Positions 47,151-56,852 of a DNA stretch of 64,000 nt are shown one piece after another. How positions within the stretch are numbered: the stretch's first letter is position 1; each line of letters opens with the position of its first letter. A program made the translations under genes and the position numbers. This DNA is from Aequorivita marisscotiae. GTDB lineage: Bacteria > Bacteroidota > Bacteroidia > Flavobacteriales > Flavobacteriaceae. The DNA is taken from positions 2,356,001 to 2,420,000 of the forward strand of contig NZ_CP122379.1 in the NCBI RefSeq assembly GCF_029814825.1, written 5' to 3'. Below the pieces are notes generated by a model. It saw only the letters and a list, made by a program, of their open reading frames with translations. It made no database searches and had not been told where the DNA came from.

Positions 47151-49376
47151 ATGACAAATCAAGAGCTTAAAAAACTGAATGAGAATTTATGGAGTGCTGC
47201 AACAAAAATGCGTGCAGATTCAGATTTAAAACTCAATGAGATAGATACTCCTCTCCTAGGACTGATTTTCTTAAAGTTTGCAGACAATAAATACTCTCTT
47301 ATTGAGAGTGAAATAGAAGCAGAACTAAAAGCTCAAGAGGATAGTAGACGGCAACGGCCCGTTCACGAAATAGCAATAGAAAAGTGTGGTTTTTACCTTC
47401 CTAGAAAAGCACGGTACAACTATCTATTAAACTTGCCTGAAGAAGAAGACATTGCCAAAGCAATAAAAGAGGCAATGGATGAGATTGAAAGTTATAAACC
47501 AGAGCTTAAAGATGTCCTTCCGCAAGATGAATATTTTGCTCTTTCTAGAATTGACAGTTCCTTATTAAAAACACTGCTTAAAAACTTTTCTGACATTCCC
47601 GTTACTGCATCTGGAGATATATTTGGAAAAATCTATGAGTTTTTCTTGGGCAAGTTTGCAATGTCTGAGGGACAGGGCGGCGGTGAATTTTACACACCCA
47701 CTTCGGTAGTAAAATATATGGTTGAGGTGTTAGAGCCTTATGAGGGAACAGTGTTTGATCCGGCGTGTGGTTCTGGGGGAATGTTTGTGCAATGCTCTAA
47801 TTTTGTGGATAGAAGAAAAAACGGCCAAGCAAGTGGAGGAGAGAAGAACCTGTTTGTATATGGCGCAGAAAAGACTTTAGCAACTGTTAAGCTCGCTAAA
47901 ATGAATATCGTAGTTAATGGTTTGCGGGGTGATATAAAGCAAGCCAACGCCTACTATGAAGATGCCCACGACTCTTTTGGAAGGTTTGATTACGTAATGG
48001 CCAATCCTCCATTTAATGTGAAGGATGTAAACTATGATCGAATTAAGGATGATAAGCGGTTTAATACTTACGGCATACCACAAAATAAATCGGCCAAAGC
48101 AAAGAAAACCAAGGATGGGGACGTAAACTTTGTGCCTAACGGAAATTATCTCTGGATAAATCTTTTTGCTACTTCTTTAAAGCCAAACGGAAAAGCTGCT
48201 TTGGTTATGGCAAATTCGGCTTCTGATGCCAGACATTCGGAAAGAGATATTAGAGAGACTTTGGTTAAAAAGGGGTTGATTTCCCAAATGGTTACAATGT
48301 CATCTAATATGTTTTCTACTGTTACACTTCCAGCTTCATTGTGGTTTTTTGACAAATCCAAGGAGGTATTGGATTTCGAAACTGAAAAAGAAAATATCAA
48401 AATCCTTTTTATCGATGCTCGCAATGTTTACCGGCAAGTAGACAGAGCACATAGGGAATTTACTCAAGAGCAAATCTGGAATTTAGGGGTTATCAGTCGC
48501 TTATATGAAGGCCAAGAAAACAGATTTATTGAACTTGTTGATTTGTACTTGAAAAATGTCAATGATCTTTTACCAAACTGCTTGAGCAGTTTTCAAACTG
48601 TTATTGATTCTTATAACACATTTTTTAGTTCATTTAAGAAGTGGTTTGAAAGCAAGGAGTTTAGTAAGGAGGAAGCTCTTCACGATGAATTTGAAGGACT
48701 GTTGGATTTTTTCACTTCAGAAGGATTACCTAAAAATCATTTTGTTCAACAATACGAAAGGGTATTTACAGCTCTTAATACTTATTTTGAAAAAGGATTG
48801 TCAACTAACAAATTACAGAGCGAGGTTGAGTTAGTTTTGAAAGATTTTGAAGAAGAAAAACGCACTGTAAAAAAAGCAATTGAAAAGGCATTTCGAGCTT
48901 TAGAGAAAAATTATAAAATTGCAGATAAGGATTTTAAAGAGAAAGATGATAAACTCTGGAAAAAGATTGAAAACTTTAGAAACCTCACTACCAGCTTAGA
49001 AAGGTTTATTGAGCACACGAACGAGCGTATAAATTCAGAACCCGTTTTTACAGAAGACACGGAAGGTAAGTCTGCTATTTATTTTATCAAACAAATCCAA
49101 TGGTTGCAAGAACGTTTTCCAGAGGGGAAATATGAAGATGTAATTGGGCTTTGTAAGGTCGCAAATTATGAAGAAGTTAAAGAACAGGATTTCTCTCTTA
49201 ATACTGGTCGTTATGTAGGAGTAGTTATTGAAGAGGATGGGATGACAGAGGAAGAGTTTGTTGAAGAAATGATTCGACTGAACACTGAACTCAATGTGGA
49301 AAGTGTAACTTCCTTAGAGTTGTTAAGTACGATAAATAAAAACCTGGATAATTTAACTGATGCTTATGAGGTATAA
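47151..49376 (+). CDS. hsdM: Type I restriction-modification methyltransferase (M subunit)
   Basis: 741 residues. N-terminal HsdM helical domain (ENLWSAATKMRADSDLKLNE), SAM-binding FDPACGSGGMF (202-212) and the N6-adenine methylase motif NPPF (285-288). After about residue 430 an extra, charged, coiled-coil-rich region of ~250 residues (EEKRTVKKAIEKAFRALEKN) precedes a conserved end (NTGRYVGVV). Typical HsdM proteins are ~500 residues, so this is an extended form. It overlaps hsdS by 17 bp. Confidence 0.93.
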   Translation: MTNQELKKLNENLWSAATKMRADSDLKLNEIDTPLLGLIFLKFADNKYSLIESEIEAELKAQEDSRRQRPVHEIAIEKCGFYLPRKARYNYLLNLPEEEDIAKAIKEAMDEIESYKPELKDVLPQDEYFALSRIDSSLLKTLLKNFSDIPVTASGDIFGKIYEFFLGKFAMSEGQGGGEFYTPTSVVKYMVEVLEPYEGTVFDPACGSGGMFVQCSNFVDRRKNGQASGGEKNLFVYGAEKTLATVKLAKMNIVVNGLRGDIKQANAYYEDAHDSFGRFDYVMANPPFNVKDVNYDRIKDDKRFNTYGIPQNKSAKAKKTKDGDVNFVPNGNYLWINLFATSLKPNGKAALVMANSASDARHSERDIRETLVKKGLISQMVTMSSNMFSTVTLPASLWFFDKSKEVLDFETEKENIKILFIDARNVYRQVDRAHREFTQEQIWNLGVISRLYEGQENRFIELVDLYLKNVNDLLPNCLSSFQTVIDSYNTFFSSFKKWFESKEFSKEEALHDEFEGLLDFFTSEGLPKNHFVQQYERVFTALNTYFEKGLSTNKLQSEVELVLKDFEEEKRTVKKAIEKAFRALEKNYKIADKDFKEKDDKLWKKIENFRNLTTSLERFIEHTNERINSEPVFTEDTEGKSAIYFIKQIQWLQERFPEGKYEDVIGLCKVANYEEVKEQDFSLNTGRYVGVVIEEDGMTEEEFVEEMIRLNTELNVESVTSLELLSTINKNLDNLTDAYEV

Positions 49377-50625
49377 TGACCAATTTAAAAAGTTAGATGA
49401 TGTTGGATTTATAGGGAGAGGAAAATCCAAACACCGACCTAGGAATGATGAGAGTTTGTATGGCGGGAATTATCCATTTGTTCAAACTGGTGATGTTAGA
49501 AAAGCGGAATACTATTTAACAGAATACTCCCAGACTTATAACGATAAAGGACTTGCCCAGAGTAAATTATGGAACGAGGGTACCCTTTGTATCACTATAG
49601 CAGCTAATATAGCTGAAACAGCTGTGTTAGGAATAAAAGCCTGTTTTCCAGATAGTATAATTGGTTTTATTCCAGATGAAGAGAAAGCAGATGTAAGGTT
49701 TATAAAATACTGTCTTGAAACGTATAAGATTCAAATGCAATCTATCTCGCAAGGTGCTACACAGGACAATTTAAGCCTTGAAAAACTTCGCTCTATTAAT
49801 TTTTCAATTCCAGAGCTTAAAATACAGCAGGACATTGCCGAAGTTCTATATTCTTATGATAAACTAATTGAAAATAACACCAAACGCATATCCATTCACG
49901 AACAAATGGCAGAGCAGCTTTATAAAGAATGGTTTGTTAGAATGCGTTTTCCTGGTTATGAAAAAGCAAAGTTTGTTAAGGGGATTCCTGAAGGATGGTT
50001 TTTGAAGAAAGCAAAAAGTATTTTCAATATAAATATAGGTAAAACACCACCTAGAAGTCAACCTAAATGGTTTACTAATAATGGTCAAGGGACTAAATGG
50101 GTTTCCATTAGTGATCTTAGTAAATCATCGTTATTTGTGTATTCAACTAATGAAGAAATTACAAGTGAAGGTGTTGCGAGACTCAATATGAGAAAAGCAA
50201 AGAGGAATACTGTTATTTTAAGCTTTAAGCTTTCTGTTGGAAAGGTTGCTATAACTGCGTGTGATATGGTTACCAATGAGGCTATAGCACATTTTAATAA
50301 ATCGAAAGACTATGGTTATGTCAATAAGGAATACACCTATTTGTATCTTAAAAATTTCGCCTATGCTGAATTAGGAAACACTTCTTCCATAGGAATTGCG
50401 TTGAACTCAAAGATTATTAAAGATATGCCCTTTGTAATTCCAGCAAGAGAATTGTTAGAGGATTTTGAAAGAATTGTATTGCCGTTATTTAATAATATCG
50501 ATCAACTCAATTTGCAAAACAACAATCTTCGAAAAACAAGAGATCTATTGCTTCCGCGTTTAATCAGTGGCAAACTTCAAATTAATACCGAAAGTAAAAA
50601 GTTAAACCAAGAAGCAAATACCTAA
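49360..50625 (+). CDS. hsdS: Type I restriction-modification specificity subunit
   Basis: 421 residues with two target-recognition domains. The first ends with EQLYKEWFVRMRFPGYEKAK, the conserved helical spacer; the second ends LRKTRDLLLPRLISGKL. ATGs at 49360 and 49366 are both possible; either overlaps hsdM, so translation is coupled. Its stop shares bases with the ATG of the next gene. Confidence 0.92.
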   Translation: MLMRYNDQFKKLDDVGFIGRGKSKHRPRNDESLYGGNYPFVQTGDVRKAEYYLTEYSQTYNDKGLAQSKLWNEGTLCITIAANIAETAVLGIKACFPDSIIGFIPDEEKADVRFIKYCLETYKIQMQSISQGATQDNLSLEKLRSINFSIPELKIQQDIAEVLYSYDKLIENNTKRISIHEQMAEQLYKEWFVRMRFPGYEKAKFVKGIPEGWFLKKAKSIFNINIGKTPPRSQPKWFTNNGQGTKWVSISDLSKSSLFVYSTNEEITSEGVARLNMRKAKRNTVILSFKLSVGKVAITACDMVTNEAIAHFNKSKDYGYVNKEYTYLYLKNFAYAELGNTSSIGIALNSKIIKDMPFVIPARELLEDFERIVLPLFNNIDQLNLQNNNLRKTRDLLLPRLISGKLQINTESKKLNQEANT

Positions 50626-51644
50626 TGGCAAAAGAAATTCGATTGTTCAATGATTATCATACCAAGGAAAACATTCTTTCCAATCATTGTGGTGTAATGT
50701 TGAAAATGCTATATGAGGAAAATCCCAAGAGTTTTGAGGAGGTGATTTCTGTATTGTCGGGATTGGATTTTGCAGTTACGCCATCCTTTGAACAACAGAT
50801 TAAAAAGAGTAACAGCTATCCAGACATTGTGATAGAGCAACCTTCATTTGCGATATTTTTTGAAACTAAAAGAACCAATTGGTTTCACGATCCTCAAATA
50901 GAGAGACATTTAAAAAGTCTTCATAAAAACAGAGATCACAATATTCTATTTCTCCTTTCCAACTTTGAAGAAGATAGGCCGGAAGAAATTTTTAAAATGC
51001 AAATTGCAGATGCTTATGAGAAGTATGACATTCATATTGTACCCATTACTTTTGAGCAATTGGTTGAAACTTTAGAGACCACTGAGCATTCTGATAATTA
51101 TAATCGATATTTGGATGAGTTTCGAGATTTCCTCGATCGGAATAATTACTTGCCTACTTGGAAGTATATGCTTGACGTAGTTAACTGTGCGAGTACAATT
51201 AATGAAGTCCACGATTATAATGTATATATGTGTCCAGCTACGGGTGGTAAGTATAAGCACCGACGCGGGAAGTATTTTGGGGGGTATAAGCAGAAAAATG
51301 TAAAATATATTCACGAAATAAAGGCTTTGGTTATTGCCGAGGAAGGTGGGGAAAATGCAGTGGTGGAATGGAACAACTTTAATTTTGATGAAAAGGAACT
51401 TATTACAGAGGCTTTGGAAAAAGTCAATTTACTACGAAAGGAAGAGGTTATGAATCGAAATATGCAGGTTTTTTTATTACAAAACCCTGCTGAGGTTAAT
51501 TTTAGAAAGGACTCTGATGGTGGGTTATATTCGAGTAAGAAATACTTTAAAAATATCGCACAGAAATTTCCTTCTGAAAGCTCAAAAGAATTAGCTGAAC
51601 AGCTACAGGGAAAAACTTGGGAAGAGGTTGAGAAGATGATTTGA
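50625..51644 (+). CDS. PD-(D/E)XK nuclease-like protein inside type I RM operon
   Basis: 339 residues. A nuclease core is suggested by YPDIVIEQPSFAIFFETKR: Asp67, Glu80 and Lys82 form D-x12-ExK. The rest is mixed alpha/beta with an aromatic segment KYKHRRGKYFGGYKQKN and a C-terminal helical end. It overlaps hsdS by one base and ends 28 bp before hsdR, so it belongs to the operon. It is not a usual type I subunit; it may be an added nuclease, an anti-phage module or a regulator of HsdR. Confidence 0.7.
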   Translation: MAKEIRLFNDYHTKENILSNHCGVMLKMLYEENPKSFEEVISVLSGLDFAVTPSFEQQIKKSNSYPDIVIEQPSFAIFFETKRTNWFHDPQIERHLKSLHKNRDHNILFLLSNFEEDRPEEIFKMQIADAYEKYDIHIVPITFEQLVETLETTEHSDNYNRYLDEFRDFLDRNNYLPTWKYMLDVVNCASTINEVHDYNVYMCPATGGKYKHRRGKYFGGYKQKNVKYIHEIKALVIAEEGGENAVVEWNNFNFDEKELITEALEKVNLLRKEEVMNRNMQVFLLQNPAEVNFRKDSDGGLYSSKKYFKNIAQKFPSESSKELAEQLQGKTWEEVEKMI

Positions 51645-51672
51645 TAAACAATGGATATTAGAGTGGATTAGT

Positions 51673-54600
51673 ATGAGAAATTTTTTATCTGAAGATGACA
51701 TAGAAATTGCAGTAATGCAAACATTGGGAAATCAAGATTCGCCTTGGCGCCAGCTTAATTGCTATACTGCCAATGCGGAAGATCTTAATGATAGGTCCAA
51801 TCGATCAGATAAAAGTGAGGTGGTTTTTAGGGATATACTATTGGACCGCTTACGCTATCTTAATAAAGGTATTCCGGAAGAAGGCATCCAACAAGCTCTG
51901 TCTGTGCTCACAAGCGGGAAACGGGCGATGAGTTTGATTAATGCGAATATTGAAATATACAACTACATACGAAACGGGATTCAAGTAACTTTCGATAATG
52001 CCACGGGAAAAGAGGAGAAGGTCACATTAAGAGTAATCGATTTCAACAAATCTTCAGAAAACGATTTCTTGGCTGTACAGCAACTTTGGATAAAAGGAGA
52101 GTTAGGATACAGAAGACCAGATGTTATTCTATATATCAACGGTCTGCCTTTGGTTCTTATAGAGCTTAAAAACAATAATGTTTCTATTAAAAATGCCTAT
52201 TCAGATAACCTTACCAATTATAAAAAAGAGTTGCCACAACTTTTTTGGTACAATGCGATCACGATATTATCTAATGGAAAAGAAACCCGGCTAGGATCTT
52301 ACACAGCTCCTTGGGGGCATTTTGGCGAATGGTTACGGAAAGAAGATGAGAAGGAGCGCCCAGACAAGAAGAGTATAGCTCAGAGCGGTGTAAGTTTAAA
52401 ATACACGGTAAACGGATTGTGTACCCATTCAAACCTTTTGGATTACATAGAAAGTTTTATAATGTATTTTAATTCAGCCTATAAAATTTGTGCTAAAAAC
52501 CACCAATTTTTAGGGGTGAATAAGGTGATAGATTCTTTTACCGAAAGGGAAGAGCGGGATGGGAAATTAGGCGTTTTCTGGCATACACAAGGAAGTGGAA
52601 AATCTTATTCGATGGTTTTCTTTACCCGTAAGGTGTTTCGGAAATTCACAGGGAATTTCACGTTTTTGGTTATTACCGATCGCAAGGATCTAAACACTCA
52701 GATTTACAGAAATTTTGTTGATATGGGAGCGTGTAAAGAAGCAGATACTTCCTTGCCAAATAATAGCACCGAATTACGTGACGTATTAAAAACGAATAAG
52801 AAATATATTTTCACTCTAATCCATAAGTTCAGATATGACAAGGGAAAAGAATATCCCTTAATATCTGATAGGAATGATATAGTAGTTATTGTAGATGAAG
52901 CTCACCGCACTCAATACGCTTCATTGGCGGAGAATATGCGAATAGGATTGCCCAATGCTCAATTTATCGCTTTTACAGGTACGCCTTTATTAGGAAAAGA
53001 ACGGAAAACAAACGCTTGGTTTGGGGAATATGTTTCCGAATACAATTTTGCCCAGGCTATTAGTGATGGAGCCACGGTACCTCTATACTATGATAAGAGA
53101 CTACCGGAAGTGCATATAGTGAATGACGATCTCGACGAAGATTTGGCGGAAATATTGGAGGACGAAAACCTGGATGAGCAACAACAACAAAAACTTGAAA
53201 ATAAGTTCTCTAAAGAGATGGAGGTCATTAAGAGAGATGACCGTTTAGAAACTATTGCTCACGATATTGCCTATCATTTTCCGAGAAGAGGGTATTTAGG
53301 GAAAGGAATGGTGATTTGTGTAGATAAGTTTACTGCTGTTAGAATGTATGACAAAGTGGACAAGCATATCAAGGAACAGTTAAAAAGACTTAGAAAAGAG
53401 CATAAGGATGCTTTATCCAATGAAATGAAACAGGAACTAAGGAAGGTAATCGACTTCTTGAATAGACTTGAAATGGCGGTGGTTATCAGTGAAGATGCAA
53501 ATGAGAATGAAGTCTTTGATGATAAAGGATTGAATATTCAGTTTCATAGGGACAAATTAAATTCTCTAGACGAGCACCAAAACAGTGTAGAGGACAATTT
53601 TAAAAATGAAAATCATCCATTACAATTAGTTTTTGTGTGCGCAATGTGGCTAACTGGATTTGATGCACCCACTGTTTCGACACTTTACTTGGATAAACCA
53701 ATGCGGAACCATACGCTTATGCAAACCATAGCACGAGCGAATCGAGTAGCGCCACCGATGAATGGAGTAGAGAAGCGAAATGGGTTGGTAGTGGACTATT
53801 ACAACGTATTTCGGAATATAAAAAGGGCACTTGTTGATTACGGAAATGGAGAGGATGCAGATGGGGACCAAAATCCAGAAGGAGAGGATCCTGTACAGGA
53901 TTTCGCACAGCTTTATGTATTGTTAGATGAAACCATAGCACTATGTGAAAGCTTTTGTTTGTCGCAAGGCATAAATTTGCGAACCATTGTTGAGATCGGA
54001 GAGACATTCTCTAAATTAGAATTGTTTGATGACTTCGCGAATATTTTGTTGGGCAATGATGATTTAAGAAAGGAGTTCAATGTTTATGACAATACGATTG
54101 TAGGGCTTTATGAGGCCTGCCGACCAGACATTTTGAAATATCGCGCAAAATATGCTATTGTTGAGGTGATTCATTATTTGCGAGGCGTTATAGATTCCCA
54201 TATTGGCTTTGCCAATATTGAAAGAGCTGAGGATAGGATTTCCGAGCTTTTGGATCAAAGTGTATTAATAAGCGAAGAAGCTAAAGGTTTGTATCCCTCA
54301 AATGAAGAAGGTGCAAAGTATCAAATCAAAGCTTATAAAAAGGAACTCAATTTATCGACGCTCAATTTTGAGAAGTTAAGAGAGGAGTTTCCAAAGACAA
54401 AACACAAGAATATTGAAATTGCAGATTTAAAGTCATTTTTAGAGAGTAAGCTTTTTGCTATGCTTGATGATAATGTAACTCGTATTCCTTTTGCGGAACG
54501 ATTTCAAGCCATTATTGAACGATACAATGCAGGCGGTAGAATGACTGAGGATTATTTTGAAGACTTGATGAATTTCGCGGAGGATCTTAGAGCTGAAGAG

Positions 54601-54933
54601 GAAAGGGCTATTCGAATGGAACTCAGCGAGAGTGAATTGGAACTTTTTGATCTAATTCAGAAAAAGAAGTTGACTAAGAAGGAGGAGCAGGATGTCAAGA
54701 ATGCCGCAAGGCAACTATTAAAGCGCTTGAAAGAAGAAAAACCTTCAGTGCTCATTCAAGACTGGTATAAGGATACGGTAACGCAGTTGAGGGTTAAAAG
54801 TGCTATAGAGGAACTTTTGGATACGGACTTGCCTAAGAGCTATGATAGAAAAGATTTTTCTAATGTTTGTAACAGGGTTTATAATCACGTTTTTTTACAA
54901 GCTTCGAAAGGGAAGGGATGGGTAGCGGCTTAG
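51673..54933 (+). CDS. hsdR: Type I restriction-modification endonuclease/translocase (R subunit)
   Basis: 1086 residues. N-terminal nuclease PD-(D/E)XK: PD (149-150) and ELK (164-166). SF2 translocase: TQGSGKS (Walker A, 305-311), VDEAHRT (DEAH box), AFTGTPL, and motif VI MQTIARANRV. The C-terminal helical domain binds HsdM. With hsdM and hsdS it makes a complete system. Confidence 0.94.
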   Translation: MRNFLSEDDIEIAVMQTLGNQDSPWRQLNCYTANAEDLNDRSNRSDKSEVVFRDILLDRLRYLNKGIPEEGIQQALSVLTSGKRAMSLINANIEIYNYIRNGIQVTFDNATGKEEKVTLRVIDFNKSSENDFLAVQQLWIKGELGYRRPDVILYINGLPLVLIELKNNNVSIKNAYSDNLTNYKKELPQLFWYNAITILSNGKETRLGSYTAPWGHFGEWLRKEDEKERPDKKSIAQSGVSLKYTVNGLCTHSNLLDYIESFIMYFNSAYKICAKNHQFLGVNKVIDSFTEREERDGKLGVFWHTQGSGKSYSMVFFTRKVFRKFTGNFTFLVITDRKDLNTQIYRNFVDMGACKEADTSLPNNSTELRDVLKTNKKYIFTLIHKFRYDKGKEYPLISDRNDIVVIVDEAHRTQYASLAENMRIGLPNAQFIAFTGTPLLGKERKTNAWFGEYVSEYNFAQAISDGATVPLYYDKRLPEVHIVNDDLDEDLAEILEDENLDEQQQQKLENKFSKEMEVIKRDDRLETIAHDIAYHFPRRGYLGKGMVICVDKFTAVRMYDKVDKHIKEQLKRLRKEHKDALSNEMKQELRKVIDFLNRLEMAVVISEDANENEVFDDKGLNIQFHRDKLNSLDEHQNSVEDNFKNENHPLQLVFVCAMWLTGFDAPTVSTLYLDKPMRNHTLMQTIARANRVAPPMNGVEKRNGLVVDYYNVFRNIKRALVDYGNGEDADGDQNPEGEDPVQDFAQLYVLLDETIALCESFCLSQGINLRTIVEIGETFSKLELFDDFANILLGNDDLRKEFNVYDNTIVGLYEACRPDILKYRAKYAIVEVIHYLRGVIDSHIGFANIERAEDRISELLDQSVLISEEAKGLYPSNEEGAKYQIKAYKKELNLSTLNFEKLREEFPKTKHKNIEIADLKSFLESKLFAMLDDNVTRIPFAERFQAIIERYNAGGRMTEDYFEDLMNFAEDLRAEEERAIRMELSESELELFDLIQKKKLTKKEEQDVKNAARQLLKRLKEEKPSVLIQDWYKDTVTQLRVKSAIEELLDTDLPKSYDRKDFSNVCNRVYNHVFLQASKGKGWVAA

Positions 54934-54971
54934 GTGAGGGTTGGAGTTTAAATTTTATTTTAACTTAGTGA

Positions 54972-55772
54972 CTATGCTTCCCAAATTAGGCTTATTATTG
55001 TTTTATACTGCTTTGTAGGAATACAGTACTCATAAAAATCAATATCATCTTCCCAATCGTTAAGTTTAAACCAAGTGGATTTACTTATTAACTGTGCTTT
55101 TTCAGCCCCCTTGTATATAAAGTCATAATCGGCTTCTAGATACTCCATAGCTACAGAGTTTTCGGGTGGTGGAAGTTTTGTTATATCGGGTATCCAAACT
55201 TTTAAATCATTTGATTTTCGCCAATAGTGAATTTTGCCATTAGAAATAAATACCACAAAAACTGGTACAATATCTAGAGTTAAAAGCCTGAAAATAACAG
55301 AGGTTATACTTGTTTTAAATCTGGTGCTAATATCTTTTATTAATTGTGGACTAAAGGGTTTATTGATAATATACTTTCGAAATGCGTTTTCCGGCATTAA
55401 TAGCTCACTAGCAAAGTCATTTGCTTCATACTCTTGGACTCCTTTTTGAGCTTGTTTTTCAATATTGAACCAATTAAGGGTCTTTGCATTATCGTTATGT
55501 AACTCTAGTTTTTTATGTAAGAAATGGTGACCTAATTCGTGAGCAGCCACAAATCTTTTTCGTTGCTCACTTATAAGAGATTTATTGACCTTTATTAAAG
55601 TTCTGAAATTTCCTCTTACAATTTTGCCATCAGAATTATGTAGGTCTTCTTCCTTGTAGATTATGTCAAAACCACTCATTAAATCTTCCATTGAAATATC
55701 GCTTATATCCTCACAACCGATTAAATCCAGGATTTCTTTGGCTTTATTACTTCCCTTCTGATTCACTCTCAA
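54972..55772 (-). CDS. ImmA/IrrE family metallopeptidase
   Basis: 266 residues. Zinc site HELGHH (HExxH) in VAAHELGHHFLHKK, and EYEANDFASELLMP with the third ligand Glu. The C-terminal ~100 residues form a sensor-like domain. ImmA/IrrE peptidases cleave HTH repressors (e.g. ImmR, DdrO, CapH) after DNA damage or phage signals. It is the last gene of a three-gene operon, overlapping the 135-aa gene by 26 bp. The convergent hsdR ends 38 bp away. Confidence 0.88.
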   Translation of the reverse strand: MRVNQKGSNKAKEILDLIGCEDISDISMEDLMSGFDIIYKEEDLHNSDGKIVRGNFRTLIKVNKSLISEQRKRFVAAHELGHHFLHKKLELHNDNAKTLNWFNIEKQAQKGVQEYEANDFASELLMPENAFRKYIINKPFSPQLIKDISTRFKTSITSVIFRLLTLDIVPVFVVFISNGKIHYWRKSNDLKVWIPDITKLPPPENSVAMEYLEADYDFIYKGAEKAQLISKSTWFKLNDWEDDIDFYEYCIPTKQYKTIISLIWEA

Positions 55773-56154
55773 TCATTTCAATTATTTCGATCAAATTATG
55801 ATCTTTGATTATCTCTTTTATCCCTTCTTCATTGATTTCCTTCAGTTTACTGTATTGAAATTTAACCTTGTTCTGATTAATTAAATTATTTAAAAAAGCA
55901 ATTGGTTTATCTAGGCCTTTGTTTAACGCATCTTGAAAATATTGCGTAGCAGTAAGTAATAATTCTTCCTGTTTTTCACGGTTAGCTTTTGCCCTTAATT
56001 TAAATTTTAATTGTTTGATAAATTTGTCTTGATAAGCATTTCGGGTATCTAAATCGACACCTGCTTCCGCAAGAGATTCTCTTACAGCCTCAATAGGATA
56101 AGACTGCTCAAAGTTCCTGATGCTATCTTTTATTGTTTTTTTAAGCTTATCCAT
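55747..56154 (-). CDS. Small helical protein between sigma factor and ImmA genes
   Basis: 135 residues, mostly charged helix (MDKLKKTIKDSIRNFEQS, KFIKQLKFKLRAKANREKQE), no signal peptide or membrane helix. Family unrecognised. Overlaps of 25 bp with the sigma gene and 26 bp with the ImmA gene show tight coupling. By position it could be the substrate of the peptidase or an anti-sigma partner; no sequence motif proves this. Confidence 0.65.
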   Translation of the reverse strand: MDKLKKTIKDSIRNFEQSYPIEAVRESLAEAGVDLDTRNAYQDKFIKQLKFKLRAKANREKQEELLLTATQYFQDALNKGLDKPIAFLNNLINQNKVKFQYSKLKEINEEGIKEIIKDHNLIEIIEMIESESEGK

Positions 56155-56753
56155 TGTGTATCTAGTTTAATTGTTTTTCTTCTCAATCTTTTATAGATAT
56201 TGTTGATTTCTTTTATGGGTAGACTCATATATTCCGCTACCTCTTTGGGGGTTTTAATACCGGCAGTCCAACATTCGAAAACTTCTATCTCCAAATTGTC
56301 CGAACCTTGCTCTTTCAGTGAAGATATCCACCTTTGAATATTAGTGTCGTCATCAATTTTGTCAAAGCTTTTATCGATAACACCTTGCTCTATATCCTCG
56401 GAATAATAAACGTCTGTTATATAGCTTTCTTCCGAATATTCAGAATCATCTTCCTCATTGTCGTCATCATCCGGTCTAACCTTACCTTTTTTGAAAAAAT
56501 AATTCAGATCACTTCTTAAGGTTCCGAATATAAAATTTTCAAATGAACCCTTTCCCATATCCCATTTTCGAGTTCCATCACACGCTTTCATTAAAACAGT
56601 TTGACAGAAATCTTGGAATTGTAGACCGTTTTTATTTTGATCAGTCTTATCATAAAACCTTCCACGAACGTAATCCTCCATCTTATCTAAAAGATCTTTT
56701 AGATCAAGATTTTCAAGAGTTTCTAGTATTTGAGAAGTTGTTGCGATGGCCAT
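56130..56753 (-). CDS. Sigma-70-like factor (ECF-type)
   Basis: 207 residues. Region 2-like helices (LQFQDFCQTVLMKACDGTRK, GSFENFIFGTLRSDLNYFFK) lie around 43-90. A very acidic linker (DDDDNEEDDSEYSEES) follows, then region 4-like HTH (GIKTPKEVAEYMSLPIKEIN) at the C-terminus. It should direct RNA polymerase to its own target promoters. Its ATG faces the 57-aa gene across a 99-bp divergent spacer with an inverted repeat. Confidence 0.7.
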   Translation of the reverse strand: MAIATTSQILETLENLDLKDLLDKMEDYVRGRFYDKTDQNKNGLQFQDFCQTVLMKACDGTRKWDMGKGSFENFIFGTLRSDLNYFFKKGKVRPDDDDNEEDDSEYSEESYITDVYYSEDIEQGVIDKSFDKIDDDTNIQRWISSLKEQGSDNLEIEVFECWTAGIKTPKEVAEYMSLPIKEINNIYKRLRRKTIKLDTQWISLKKQ

Positions 56754-56783
56754 TCAATGTAAATATGCTTAAAAAAACTAAAA

Positions 56784-56804
56784 TTTTGCCATATGGTGGC
56801 AAAA
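56784..56804. promoter_or_regulatory. Operator-like palindrome in divergent promoter
   Basis: TTTTGCCA (56784-56791), 5 bp, TGGCAAAA (56797-56804). It lies 31 bp before the sigma-factor ATG and 48 bp before the 57-aa ATG, so one bound protein could control both directions. Confidence 0.6.
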
Positions 56805-56852
56805 AATATTAATAAAAGAGCATATAACATTAGTAACACTAAACTTTAATAT

